Below, in pieces: positions 13,901 to 24,925 of a DNA stretch of 64,000 nucleotides. Made by a program: the position numbers and the translations under genes. This DNA is from Xiphias gladius (taxonomy: Eukaryota > Chordata > Actinopteri > Istiophoriformes > Xiphiidae): NCBI RefSeq assembly GCF_016859285.1, contig NC_053416.1, positions 14,490,001 through 14,554,000 on the forward strand, in the 5' to 3' direction. Under the pieces are notes generated by a model. That model saw nothing but the letters and a program-made list of their open reading frames with translations, searched no databases and was not told the origin of the DNA. Every line of letters starts with the position of its first letter. Position 1 is the first letter of the stretch.

Positions 13901-16900
13901 ACACAAGCTGAAACACAGCACTCCCACCACAAAGCTTTTAACTTCTAAGACATTCCTTAACTCTTAGCTTGTCAGATTTCCTATCGACGATCACGTCACA
14001 AAATTTTTTTAAAAGGGTCAGGCTTCAATATTGACTCGTTAGTTAAAAAGAAACATCAGTTAAGCTTTATCCTGAAATGCACAACATATCTGGTTAAAAC
14101 TGTTGATACAATTCAGAAGTTATTGAGGAATGACCTTGTCAAATGTTCGAGTATCAAAATTAGTTATTTTTAAATCTCAGTGTTTTTTAGCCTTATATTT
14201 TGACAAATCTGCTCCAAGTCATGCTGCATTAGCTACTAGCAGTTTCTGTTTGCACTTTAACACTGGATGAGTCTGACTCTGATTAGGAGGCAAAAAGTTA
14301 AAACGAGCACCTTTTGGGTAATTTCTTGACAGATTTATGAATGTTTATCTCCCATGGACATCGACACCACTATTACTACTGGAAAGACTGAGTTTAGCTG
14401 AGCTTGATTGGATTATGACTAAGAAAAAAGGTGCGTCTTTGAGGCAAACTTTGTCTGGTGACAGCTCAGTGGGAAATACAAAAATGCATATTACTGTACA
14501 AATATGAAAGTTGCTTGCATCCGTTCAGACTGCACTTTCTGTTCACATATAAATAATTTCTTCTTGTCCATTACATCCCTACTTGACACACAGTGCAACT
14601 ACAATGAAGTGAAAAACCACCTGTACTAGTTTTGGCTGAGATGGGCATGGAAAAACTGTTTTAGTAACTGTCTACAGGCCATGCATCGTAAATGAGTGTT
14701 CAAAGAAAACTTGAAATCAGAAAGCCATTAATATGGAACACAGAGTGAACCATGATGAAAGGTACCACTGCTGCACCCTGGGTATTCATTAACCTTCTGT
14801 TGAACGAGGGGACATTCATGTTGACTGGTGAAGAAATTATTGTCTCCCTCCTCCTCTTCCTGCTCTGCTCTCAGCACGTGAGATTCAGCTTTCTGTTGCG
14901 TGCAGAGGAAAACGATTGTTCTTATACCCTGAATGTACAACAACACACACAATTATAGGAACTATAATTTTTAAAAGAGGAACAAGTGTGAGACACAGAT
15001 GCTCACATGTCTGGTTGGAGAGATATTCCATTTGCCTCCAGGAAGCTCTGACGCCATTTCCCCATGCGGGATCATCCGACAGGCAGCCAGCCTGAGTCTG
15101 ACCTGCCTCATGCCTTCACTAGCCTGGAAAATCGTGGAAATAAATAATCCTCCAGATTAATCACTGTCACATTATTTTATTACTCACACAGGGAAACATT
15201 GTAATCATTCTCACTCCCAAAAACAGCAAACACTGCAGAGTTTGACACTCTGTACTGAAGAAATGGGGCCACATAAGGCTGACTGTACATTACAAGGGGA
15301 TGACAGATGACATGTTTGAGACTGCAGCATGATCTTCAGCAGTCAATCTAGGTGCCAGGACAGCCTTTAATCCCCCACAGGATAAAATAAGGGACTGACC
15401 AATACTACATTTTTGAGGCTGATAACAATAGAGCTATGTTGAAGTTTAAGAAATCTGATAACATAACCTGATATTAATTTATATTAATATCTGAATAACA
15501 TAAACAAACATTTTGATAAATCTCTCTTAAGTTTGGTTTTCAAACAAGACTGGTGAAAACCTAGTATATGGCTGGACGCGTATGGTCAATGTGTTAAATG
15601 GAGATTTTAGTTGAAAACTGTTTTGGAACCGCTGTAAACAACTACTTTCAATGTAAAGTAGCTAAAGCCTGCTCGAAGTCGCTACATGACGCAATACACC
15701 AATTAGCATAATCATGACATCATCGTATCTTATTTACATTCTGCCTACTCTCAGCCTGTTTCAGTCCTTTATCTATTTGCTTCTCTCCTACTCTCTGTGC
15801 TCACATATATAGTATTTTTCATAAAGCCGAATTCCCGATAAAGCTGTTCTAATTTACATGTTTTTCTGTTTCTGTTGTCTGGCAATGGAACTAGTATGAA
15901 ATAGTAACTGCAACACAGCCCATTAAGAATACATGTTAACCAGCAGTCACTTCCAAGCCATTTCCAAGCTGATGCTCTGCTTTGCTAAAATCCTGATTTT
16001 AATACAACGACGACATCTGACAAAATCATCACACACATAAGTTATAGACAATGGCTGTGATGTGATTTCAGCTATACTTATTAGTAAAATGATCCCTCGG
16101 TGAAGAAAGAAAGAAGCTCATTCACGTCTGTGTCAGCTGCTGTGGGTTTTTTTTTTTGAAAAAAAGTCACTAAAGGGGTCTGAAATATCTTTAATTTAGC
16201 AACAAGGGTGCTAAGTTGCCAATACTGTCTGTAAAGACCCCCCTGATGACCTAATAGAAACTCTTCTTGCAAATTTATTTTGAAAGAGCAACGTCCAACA
16301 CTTGGCTGTCCAACCAATGTGGTAACTTCTTCAATCAGTCATGTGGCCTTCGGCTGACCAATGGTGTAACTTCATTAGTCAGCCAGCCAGCCATTCAGTC
16401 AGGAACAGTCATTCGCGTTTATAGGGCTTGCCACGCTGTTGCGGTCCAGCCAGAAATTGTTGCCAAGATATGTACTGCTCTCTTTAGTGGACAAATTATG
16501 CAATGGAGACACTATTTCTAATTACCTTAAATATATATCTTAAATATATATTTAACATTTCTAAGCTCCAGTTTCTGGTTATTTATCAGCCAAATATTAC
16601 ATCTATATGTGATAGCTAAACATATCTTTCTAAAATCATGAGCATTAATCTGCTGCTAGAGCAGCTTCCACTCCTCTGGTCTCAGTCTTTTTGCAATAAT
16701 TTTGAACCTTTCTGCAAGGATCTGCTCCCACTCCGACACCAAAGCACTAGTGAGGTCAGAGAATGATGTTGGATGATAAGGCCTAGTTGACAGTCAGCGT
16801 TCCAGCTCATCCCAGAGGTGTTGGATGGGGTTGAGGTCAGGGCTTTGTGCTGGCAAGTCAAGTTATTTCACATCAAACTTGGAAAACCATTTCTTCATGG

Positions 16901-19900
16901 ACATGACTTTGTGTACAGGGTCATTGTCATGTTGACAAAGGAATTTACCAATGTGGCTTTGGCAACTTAGTGTATAGTGTGATATTGATTTCAGCATTAT
17001 TGTTCAGCTCTGTTTCGAAATAACTTTCCAAAGTGAATATGTGGGGGACACAAATTAGTCACAATTAAAATCAGTGAAAGAATAAAAGTATTAACCTGAG
17101 AAATCCAAATATCCATTCAGTACAGTTTTCTAGAAGATACACACATCAAAACAGTAAACAAAGCATGAGATTACTTTGATAAACTTCAATTATTCACTCA
17201 TGCTCTGGGGTGGCAATGCTATATATTACCCCCTCACCTCCTGAGAGCTCCTTTCCATCACCCTCTGTTGTGCAGCACCTCTCTCAGACATCATCTTCAC
17301 ACCAGACGACACATGCTGGGTCCAGACTCGACACTGTTGTTGGGGGATTCTCCTGTCACGGTTCACCTGGATATAAAAAACAGAGTTTTACAATGAGTGT
17401 ATCAGTCACGCCGTGTCAACAGCAGCATGGGCAAACAGAATCCACAATTATTTTTAATTTGAAGCTTTGCTCCATTTCTCTGTTTCACATCAATGTAAAC
17501 TGCATATCTTTAAGTTCAGGACTGCTGGTTGGATAAAGCAATTAAAAGAAATGGGAAACCGCAATGGGCATTTTCACTAGTTTCTGACAATATACAGACT
17601 AAATGTTTAATAAGCTAATCAAAAATAAATTAACTGACAATTAGGTCAGCCCTCTCCCCTTATTGATTGTTTTTAGTTAGTTAAGTATTAATGAGATAGT
17701 ACTATCAGTCAAAATAATGTTTTCTTTACCATTGCTTTTGCCTGAGGCTGCTGTCCCTTCTTGAAGACTTGGGCTCGCTGTGCCACACGGTGGCGTACTT
17801 CATCTTGAAATCGTCGAAGGCTCTCTTCATTCTCCCTCCTCCTTTCTGCCTGGAGTTCCTCAGTTAACAAAGCAAGAGCCTAAACCAAGACATGAGAGGA
17901 CTGCTTAGACTACTTAAAGAACAATCAGCAGTCTAAATTCATGTGACTTTGCAGAATCAGCCCCTCCGGCCTGGCTACATTTTCACCTGAGAGCTATGAG
18001 TAGACAAACAGTGCAACAAATTTCAGCTGGCTGTACAGATCGATACGTGGGGATGTCATGATAAATTTGTAAATTTAGATTCCAAATCTAAATTTAGAGC
18101 AGCTCAGTAAAATTCCTTTTCACAGGTGCTGAACTTAAGTCCAACTTTGAGGAATATGTACTTGAGTATTTCCATTTTTGTTACTTTTTGATTCTGCTCC
18201 GTATTGTGCTTTTTATTGCAATACGTTTATCTTACAACTACAATTACAGATTCTTTGCAGTTTTAAATAAAAAATAGATATGAGTTCATTAAATATGATG
18301 CATTGGTATAGATTAAACTTCCCTCTCACTTACAAAGGGCTGTGATATGAGGAACGCTAGTATTTTAGTAACTCTGAGGGGTATAAACTAATGTTCTGTT
18401 TTCTGTTTAGCATCTCAAAAAATATATCATTGTTTTATCACCTTGAGACCTCATGACTTTTCCTCAGTTTATAATAATTTAATAAAAACATGATAGTTAA
18501 CATAACTTGTTACAGAAATCTGCTTCACAAAACAACTTATTAGTTCTGTCTGGGGTCTCAGAGACCCCTGCTGTAAAACACACAGCATGGATTTAATCTG
18601 TTTTATATCTGTGATTAGAGCTTCAACAATCAGTCAATTCATCAATTATTCCATTGACAGAAAATGAATCAACAACTATTTTGATACACAATTAATCATT
18701 GAAGTATTTTTTTTTTAACAAAAGTGTAAGAATTTCACTGCTTACAACTTCTCAAATGTGAATATTTATTGATTTTTTTTAGCCTTCTATTATGTTAAAC
18801 TAAATATGTTTGAGTTTGAGACTGTTACTCAGACAAAGCAAGCAATACACATTAGTCAAATTAGGTTTTTTGGAAATTGTGAAGGGTGTTTTTATTAAGA
18901 AAATTTTCAGACATTTTTTGGACCGAACAATTAATAGAGAAAACAATCAACAGAATAATGGATAGTAAAAATAATCATCAATTGAATTTCTGTAGTTGGA
19001 GTTTTATAATATTTTTATTGTAAGAGATCTAACATGGAGTTCAACCTTTCTGTGGTCTAACTGACCCCAAACATAAGCAAAGTCATTATCTAAGATAGCA
19101 CATATGTTAGAGCTAGGCTGATATATCAGCTGATGGTAACATATTTGCACATACATCATCATCGGTCTTTATATCAGCTGATCAGCAGATATGTATGCAA
19201 AAGTTTGAGAGAGAAGAAGTAAATAAAACAGCTGCAGCAGACATTAAAAAATTAAACAATAAAAATGAATATGAAAAAATTCAAATATTAATTCAGTTAC
19301 AGCTAATTAACTTAAAAAATAGAAAGAAAAAAAAAAACAGTAAAAGTGACATGCCCAAACTTTTGGATAAAACCATAACAAGAAATTGCAGTTAAAAAAA
19401 AAAATCTAGGTTTGAAGTTACTTAGAAACAGTGTTACTATTACATTGCATGTCCAACAGACAGCCCTTATGTGTATTTTTACATTTTAAAAATGTCCCAG
19501 TTAGTATGTATCTTTGTACCAAATTTAGATTTTACTTTCAAAGTTAATTCCATTTGAAATGAGTTTATTTTCTGAAACCAGTTCTTCCAAGCTTAATTTG
19601 AATATGTGGTTAAACTGATGTTGTCCATGCACCTACACTCAATAACCCATAATGACAAAAAGAAAAACATGATTTTTGGAATTTTTTGAAAATTTATTAA
19701 AAAAAATAGCTGAGCTCTCTAATTTACAAAAGTATTCAGACCCTTAATTCAGTACTTTGTAGAGGCCCCTTAGGCAGCAATGACAGTTTCGAGTCTTCTT
19801 GGGTAAATCTCTGCACGCTTTTCACACTTAAATTTGGGAACTTTATCCAGTTCTTCCTGGGAGATCATCTTGAGCTCCGTCAGATTAGATGGGAAGGGTC

Positions 19901-21696
19901 TGTGAACGGCCATTTTCAGGTTTCTCCACAGATAAACTATAGGGACTGAAAGACAGTCAAAGAGTTGTCAAGAAACCACTCCAGTGTTGTCCTGGTTGCA
20001 TGCTTCAGGTCATTGTCGTGCCAAAAAGTGAAACATCACCCCCGCCTCAGGTCATGCACACTCTGGAGTAGGTTTTCTTCAAGGACCTATCTGTATTTGG
20101 CTGCACTAATCCTTCACTCAATTCTGACCAGTCTCCCTGTCCCTGCCGCTGGGAACCATCTCCATAGCACAATGCTGCCACCACCATGCTTCACTGTTGG
20201 GATGGAAATACCCTGGTGATGAGCAGTGCCTCATCTTCGCCAGAGATAGTGCTTGGAGTTCTGCCCAAAGAGTTTAAATTTTGTCTCATCAGACCAGAAG
20301 GTCATTTTCCTCATGCTCTCAGAGTCTCTTAAATGCCATTTGGCAAACTCCAAACGGGCTGCCATATGCCTTTTACCCAAAGTGGCTCCGTCTAGCAACT
20401 TTACCACTAGGCCTGATAGATGGAGTGCTGCTGAGATGGTCATCCTTCCGGCACTTTCTCCCATCTCTGCTGAGGACTTTTGAAGCTCTGTTAGAGTGAC
20501 TTGTCCAGTTTAGCCAAACAGCTAAAGGAAGAGGCCTGGTGGTTCCAGACTTCTTCCATTTCAGAGTTATTGAGGCTACGGTGCTTTTATACCCTTGCCC
20601 TGATCCCTGCCTCACCTCAATTTTATAGGAGGTCTACAGAGAGTTCCTTGGACTTCATGACGCGCCCCCCCCCCCCCCGACAAGTTCTAGACTATCTCAA
20701 GGAAAAATATGATGCACCTGACAACAATTTAGAGTTCCACAGCAAAGGGTCTGAATATTTTTGTAAATGAGAGATTTCAGTTTTTGATTTTTAATAAATT
20801 TGCAAACATTTATAAAATTGTGTTTTGATTTTTGTCATTATGGGTTATTGAGTGTAAATTGATGGGTAAAAAATGGCAATTCTATCCATTTAAAATTAGA
20901 CATACAACACAATAGAGTGTGCAAAAAGCTAACGAGTCTGAATACTTTCTGACACTGTAAATAACATACAATGCAGTTCCCCTCTTTAGCTTATGGAGGA
21001 CCATGTATCTATGCAAGTTTCTATGCAAAAATCCAAATGTGGCTTTCAGTTTGCTTGTGAGGTTTTTCCTCATGGGTCTTGAAGGTGAGTCTATTGTCCA
21101 GCCAGGTTCCCAAGTATTTATAATATTCTACCATTTCAATTCGAGAGCGCTGAAGGGTATGGATAGGGACAGTAGGCTGGACACTCTTAAGTGAACTTGA
21201 GAATAGCATATTAATAATGTTTCATTGGCAATACCGCCTTTTGTTTCTGGCGAAGGGAAGGGTTATCACTTAAATACTTTACGACATTTAGGGTTTTAAT
21301 AGGAAAATATTTTTAAAAACGGCTCATTTGGCAATTATTATTTTTACACATACAGCACAGGAACAAAGAAAATCCCGTGTCAACAAAACACAAGAGTTAA
21401 ACTGAACAAAGCACCGCCTCCTCCTAAAACCTGCAGACTGTCTGTTCATCTCCAGTAACGGTCTCTGCCTGGCAACACAGCACAAACTAGCTTTGCTCAT
21501 TAGCATTAAATCCCAAACTTACAGACGGGTGCTCCAGAAAGTCTTGTCCGTCCTCCACCCAGGCTCCCACCGCCACCACCGCCTGGTTCCTCTCAGCCAG
21601 CACCTCATTAGCTCTCGAGGCTCGGTTCTCCCTGCTCTGGCTGACTGAAGATTTGTTTCTGCCCTTTGTCGAAGCTATAAAACGGCTAGCACTCAT
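10929..21696 (-). CDS. ccdc15: Coiled-coil domain-containing protein 15 (complete)
   Basis: Nine coding exons on the minus strand: 21523-21696, 17730-17879, 17238-17366, 15007-15123, 13190-13309, 12996-13099, 12367-12558, 11062-11210 and 10929-10978. They sum to 1185 nt, 394 residues plus TAG, with every junction in phase and GT-AG. The family signature [16 protein letters not shown] is at residues 33-48. A charged helical stretch follows (about 59-108), and exon 7 encodes a long Glu/Arg/Lys coiled coil. The C-terminus has the conserved Cys-rich block C353, C355, C367, C371 (CANNC) and ends [13 protein letters not shown]15 has been linked to centrioles and cilia; that is literature, not visible here. 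The human protein (about 951 aa) has a long central LPKDQ-type repeat region that is absent here. The first in-frame ATG (21696) was taken as start. Confidence 0.94.
13540..13700 (+). repeat. Partial copy of dispersed repeat family D in a ccdc15 intron
   Basis: Shares the ordered blocks TTATTCCTCT-TGCCA, GAGCTCCATTG and GAGCCACAC-GTTGCACT with the copies at 52670-53040, 58435-58765 and 63728-64000. It lacks the later part of the element seen in those copies. Confidence 0.5.
16645..16945 (-). pseudogene. Tc1/mariner transposase 3' fragment (pseudogene)
   Basis: Translated on the minus strand this gives the C-terminal third of a Tc1-type DDE transposase, including the [16 protein letters not shown] block that carries the third-acid region, followed by [17 protein letters not shown]. 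At least two in-frame stops and the lack of an upstream catalytic region make it non-functional. It lies in ccdc15 intron 3, between the exons at 17238 and 15123. It came from a different Tc1 lineage than the relic at 19.6-21.0 kb. Confidence 0.8.
18140..18330 (+). repeat. Partial family A repeat in ccdc15 intron 1
   Basis: Starts around AACTTAAGTCCAACTTTGAG and carries GTACTTGAGTATTTCCATTT, which is found near the ends of this common teleost element. The right end is missing or too diverged to see. Confidence 0.4.
18617..18990 (+). repeat. Interspersed repeat family B copy in ccdc15 intron 1
   Basis: Begins near AGAGCTTCAACAATCAGTC and contains CATTGACAGAAAATGAATCA, CTTCTCAAATGTGAATATTT and a closing GGACCGAACAATTAATAGAG. 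It matches the architecture of the copy at 6410-6780 and has no coding potential. Confidence 0.6.
19630..20965 (-). mobile_element. Degenerate Tc1-like transposon in ccdc15 intron 1
   Basis: Inverted terminal segments match exactly over about 27 bases: the block ACTCAATAACCCATAATGAC starts at 19634, and its complement lies near 20836-20862. The right end extends to a terminal block at 20941-20963 that reads, on the minus strand, ACAGTGTCAGAAAGTATTC. The equivalent outermost left end is not visible, so the left terminus is eroded. Between them the minus strand encodes Tc1 transposase pieces in several frames: a helix-turn-helix region (20373-20615), the catalytic block with WSDETKF (near 20290), KHGGGSI, and [16 protein letters not shown] (near 19990). 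Multiple frameshifts and stops show it is dead. Confidence 0.9.
20231..20615 (-). pseudogene. Tc1 transposase remnant, N-terminal and catalytic parts
   Basis: Two overlapping minus-strand frames hold successive pieces of one transposase: a DNA-binding part with [16 protein letters not shown], then [16 protein letters not shown] and [25 protein letters not shown] contains the second catalytic-region acid of Tc1 DDE enzymes. The reading frame shifts between the parts, so no intact enzyme can be made. Confidence 0.85.
21000..21230 (-). pseudogene. Non-LTR retrotransposon reverse-transcriptase fragment
   Basis: The minus strand encodes a short stretch with [20 protein letters not shown] followed by LTFKTHEEK. 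This is the YKYLG-x-LDN-x-LTF signature found just after the reverse-transcriptase domain in LINE-type ORF2 proteins. It directly abuts the right end of the Tc1 relic (20965). Both frame edges are lost, so only about 70 residues remain. The clade (Rex/L2/RTE-like) cannot be set from so short a piece. Confidence 0.75.
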
Positions 21697-22448
21697 TGCT
21701 AGCCTCGCCAAACAGGCTAACGTAAAGTGCTGCTAACTCACAGCTAAAAATGTCTTCTTGTTTAGGCCGACTGTTTTAAGCACGCTATTCTCTAAATGTT
21801 TAAACGAGAACACACGGAAAATAAAGAAAAATCCTTCTTACGTTCGTTAATGTACAGTACATACCAAGTCTCTGTTTGAGTTTCGCTCACTTGGTCTTAT
21901 TTTACTTTCTGGCGTTTGCCAAACAGCTCACTGGCGCATTATCGCCCCCACAGGGACAGGAGGAGACATTGTGAAAAATCATTAGGCCTAATCAGAATCA
22001 GCGTTATTGGTGAGTATGTCTGTGCATACAAGGTATCTAGCTTCCGGTTTCTGGTGGCTCTCAGTGTACTTACACACAGTACCAATAACAGTATTCAGGG
22101 AGGTACACATGGACATAGAGCAAAAAAAAGGGCAACAACGCTGAGCAAAGATAAATAAACATAAACATACGACTATCATGTACAAATCAGTAGATGAATA
22201 CATTTTTTTCAAAAAACTAGAAAATGTGCTTAGAAGGTCGTAGACTTCCGTCAAGGCCAATGTCAAATAACAAACACCAGACTTCAGACGAAAAAATTCA
22301 AATTCATAGTAAATGATCCGGATCTGCCCCAAAATTGAATGGGTTCCTCACTGACCCAAGCCCCATCCCACCACCAAGGTCAGTGCAAACCAGTTCAATA
22401 CTTTCTGTATAATCCGGCTGACAAAAAACAAATAAAAACAAACAAACG

Positions 22449-22477
22449 ATGATAATAATAATAATAATAATAATAAC
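22449..22477. repeat. (ATA)n / (TAA)n microsatellite
   Basis: About nine tandem ATA triplets upstream of the ccdc15 start region, in the ccdc15-psmg1 spacer. Confidence 0.9.
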
Positions 22478-22797
22478 GTTCAAAACATCATATTGGCCAT
22501 TATATACAATGATCAAATACTGCTCACAACAGGGGATGGTGTTAAAAGAAGCTTCAGTAATCCACATCCCACCAGAACCTCCTCTCATAAGCAATAAACA
22601 GTTTAATGAGCAAAGGGTAGAGTTCAGACTTGGGGTATCTCAGAGAGCACAACCAAAATTCAGATTTATTTCATTTTTGGTTTTTTTTGTTTAGTTTATT
22701 TTTGTTTGCTTTATTCAGTTTTTGGTTGTCTTTGTTAGGTGTGTTCTTCAGTGTTTTTAAGCTCCACTGGACTTGTAGCAGTTTTGACGTTCAATAC

Positions 22798-23302
22798 CAG
22801 TGGTGGAATGTAATTAAGTAGTCCATTTACTCAAGTACTGTACTTGAGTAAATTTTCTGTAAGTTTATACTTCTAATCCACCACATTTCAGAGGGACATA
22901 TTGGAGTTTTTAGTGCACTACATTTAACTGACTGCTGTATACTACTTTACAGATACAGATTAACCAAAATAATGTTATTAACTAATAAATGATGATGTAT
23001 TATTATTATAGATTAAAATGAGACTATATTAATCACACAAACTACCCAGTGTTACATAAAGTCATTAAAATTAACGGCAACTTTACCAGCTGCAATATTA
23101 ATATGATGGCACACATTAATACATTACCAATTATAACCTAATAATATAATATGTTTCTGACATGGGCCATTCTTCATGATGAGTACTTTTACTTTTGGTA
23201 TTTTAAATGTATTTTGCCAATACTTTTGTATAACTTGAGTATTTCTAAACTGTGGTATTACAAGTTTGACTTAAGTGAAAGATCTGAGTACTTCTTCCAC
23301 CT
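22798..23302 (+). repeat. Full-length MITE-like repeat (family A)
   Basis: Starts AGTGGTGGAATGTAATTAAG and ends GATCTGAGTACTTCTTCCACC, so its ends form an imperfect terminal inverted repeat. The first half has GTACTGTACTTGAGTAAA and CCACATTTCAGAGGGA, blocks typical of this teleost family. No open frame is present, which fits a non-autonomous DNA element. It is the most complete of the copies in this window. Confidence 0.75.
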
Positions 23303-24215
23303 CTTCTTGTGCCTGATTTGTCTGGTCCTTACACACTGAAGGCAAAAGTAAGAATAAAGATTTGCACACTGGGCAAGTAATATATTATTATTTTCTACTT
23401 TTTCTATGTATTTTTTTTTTATGGCAGTTTCTATCATAATTGTTTCGTCTGGATGATAATTATGTTTTTTCTGAATTTGTGATGAATTAGATTTAACATA
23501 TTCTTGTATAATGCTTTTAAATTTATATTTCTATTTTTGCCCTTCTTTGTCCCCTTTACAGGCTTATCAGACACTGTTAACCAGATCCGCTCTGACTGGT
23601 CCAGTCTGAGAGTAGATTGTCCTCTGTCTCGCCTTCAGTTTGTTTGTAGAAGGTTTTTGGATGCGCATGCCCTACACGGTTTGTCAACCTAACACAGTGG
23701 CATACAAACCTGTAATAACTGTCTGCACCGTAACTACTAGTGAAGACTCATAAAATGGCTATGAAGCCCTCAGAGTTGACACTCACGGCTGAATGGGGAG
23801 TCCTGTCCCTCTCTGGGTTCATTGTGGACACAATACCATCACTGCATTGGGGTTGAATAAAAAATGCGCCAAAGCATGTGACCTAATACAATGGTGTATC
23901 TCACTGATGTGTTCTTAACAGTTTGTGGACAACAACGGAGCTCCATGGCACAGAGGAATGAGATATATCAGGCCTTTGACGGCACACACAATACTTGTTA
24001 GCAGGATCAATTTATTGTTGGTTTTGGGTCGTTACATGCACCTGCTTACAGCAAGAAGAATATGTAATATCAACAGACTTATGTGACACGATGTTAGTCC
24101 GACAAAAAAGCATGCTCCTCTGCGAAGGGCATGATAGGTGATTTATCAGTGCAGAGGAAATTTAATTTCGTATTCAGAAATTTTTATTAAAAACGCTGAA
24201 AGACTAATAGCCTGG

Positions 24216-24430
24216 GAATGTCATTAGTTTTGCAGGTATTTGGTCTTAAACCAAAGTTCAAAATTTTGATCTGGTGGTGGCGCTACATGAAAAGCCAAGA
24301 GTTTCTCAAAGTTGATACAGTTTATTCTGAGGGGACCAAGCATATCTGTAGCGAATTTCATAGCAATCCATCCAATATTTGACATTTCACTCGGGACCAA
24401 AGTGGTGGACCGACTGACAGACACTGCCCT
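24216..24430 (+). repeat. Family C repeat copy downstream of psmg1
   Basis: Contains GGGAATGTCATTAGTTTTGC, GGTATTTGGTCTTAAACCAA, TCATAGCAATCCATCCAATA and GGACCAAAGTGGTGGACCGA, in the same order as the other copies (10420-10840, and reversed 50720-51010). Confidence 0.75.
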
Positions 24431-24848
24431 CCCTTGAAAACAAAAAAAATCCATATTTGATTCAGGAATCATTTGGATGTAAACAGATGATACTATATGC
24501 ATTTTAAAGTCAGAACAAAATCCATAAAGCTCGTAGTCATTACAACTTTCCCCACACAAACCCCTTTAAAATCTCTGTGTCTCCTTGTTCATTAACTCAC
24601 CTGACAACTTAGTAACTTGTAATTTTGAAGGGAAACGGAGGTATGTATGATGCAGGCACGCTGTAGTTCCCTCTCACTATGTATTTGATTCATTCATTAA
24701 TTCATAAACTAGACCAGCAAAATGGTACATGCTAATTATTCCCCTTTCTTTTAGATACTAATGGGACCCCTTATTGATGGAAGGACAACAGTATAAATTA
24801 AGTAAATCATTAAACCACTTACATTTACAAAAAGGCTTTGTTTACTTC

Positions 24849-24854
24849 TTTATT
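24849..24854 (-). terminator. Candidate poly(A) signal of psmg1
   Basis: AATAAA on the minus strand, 72 bases after the psmg1 stop codon. It is the first canonical hexamer downstream and would give a very short 3'UTR. Confidence 0.55.
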
Positions 24855-24925
24855 AAAAAATGACAGTATTTTACCACAGGAAAATAGAATTACATTGCAC
24901 TGCTCAGTGTGTAACATGGCCATCT

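Noticed and set aside
21697-21711. Upstream in-frame TTG start for ccdc15
   Set aside because: The first ATG is at 21696; vertebrates rarely initiate at TTG.
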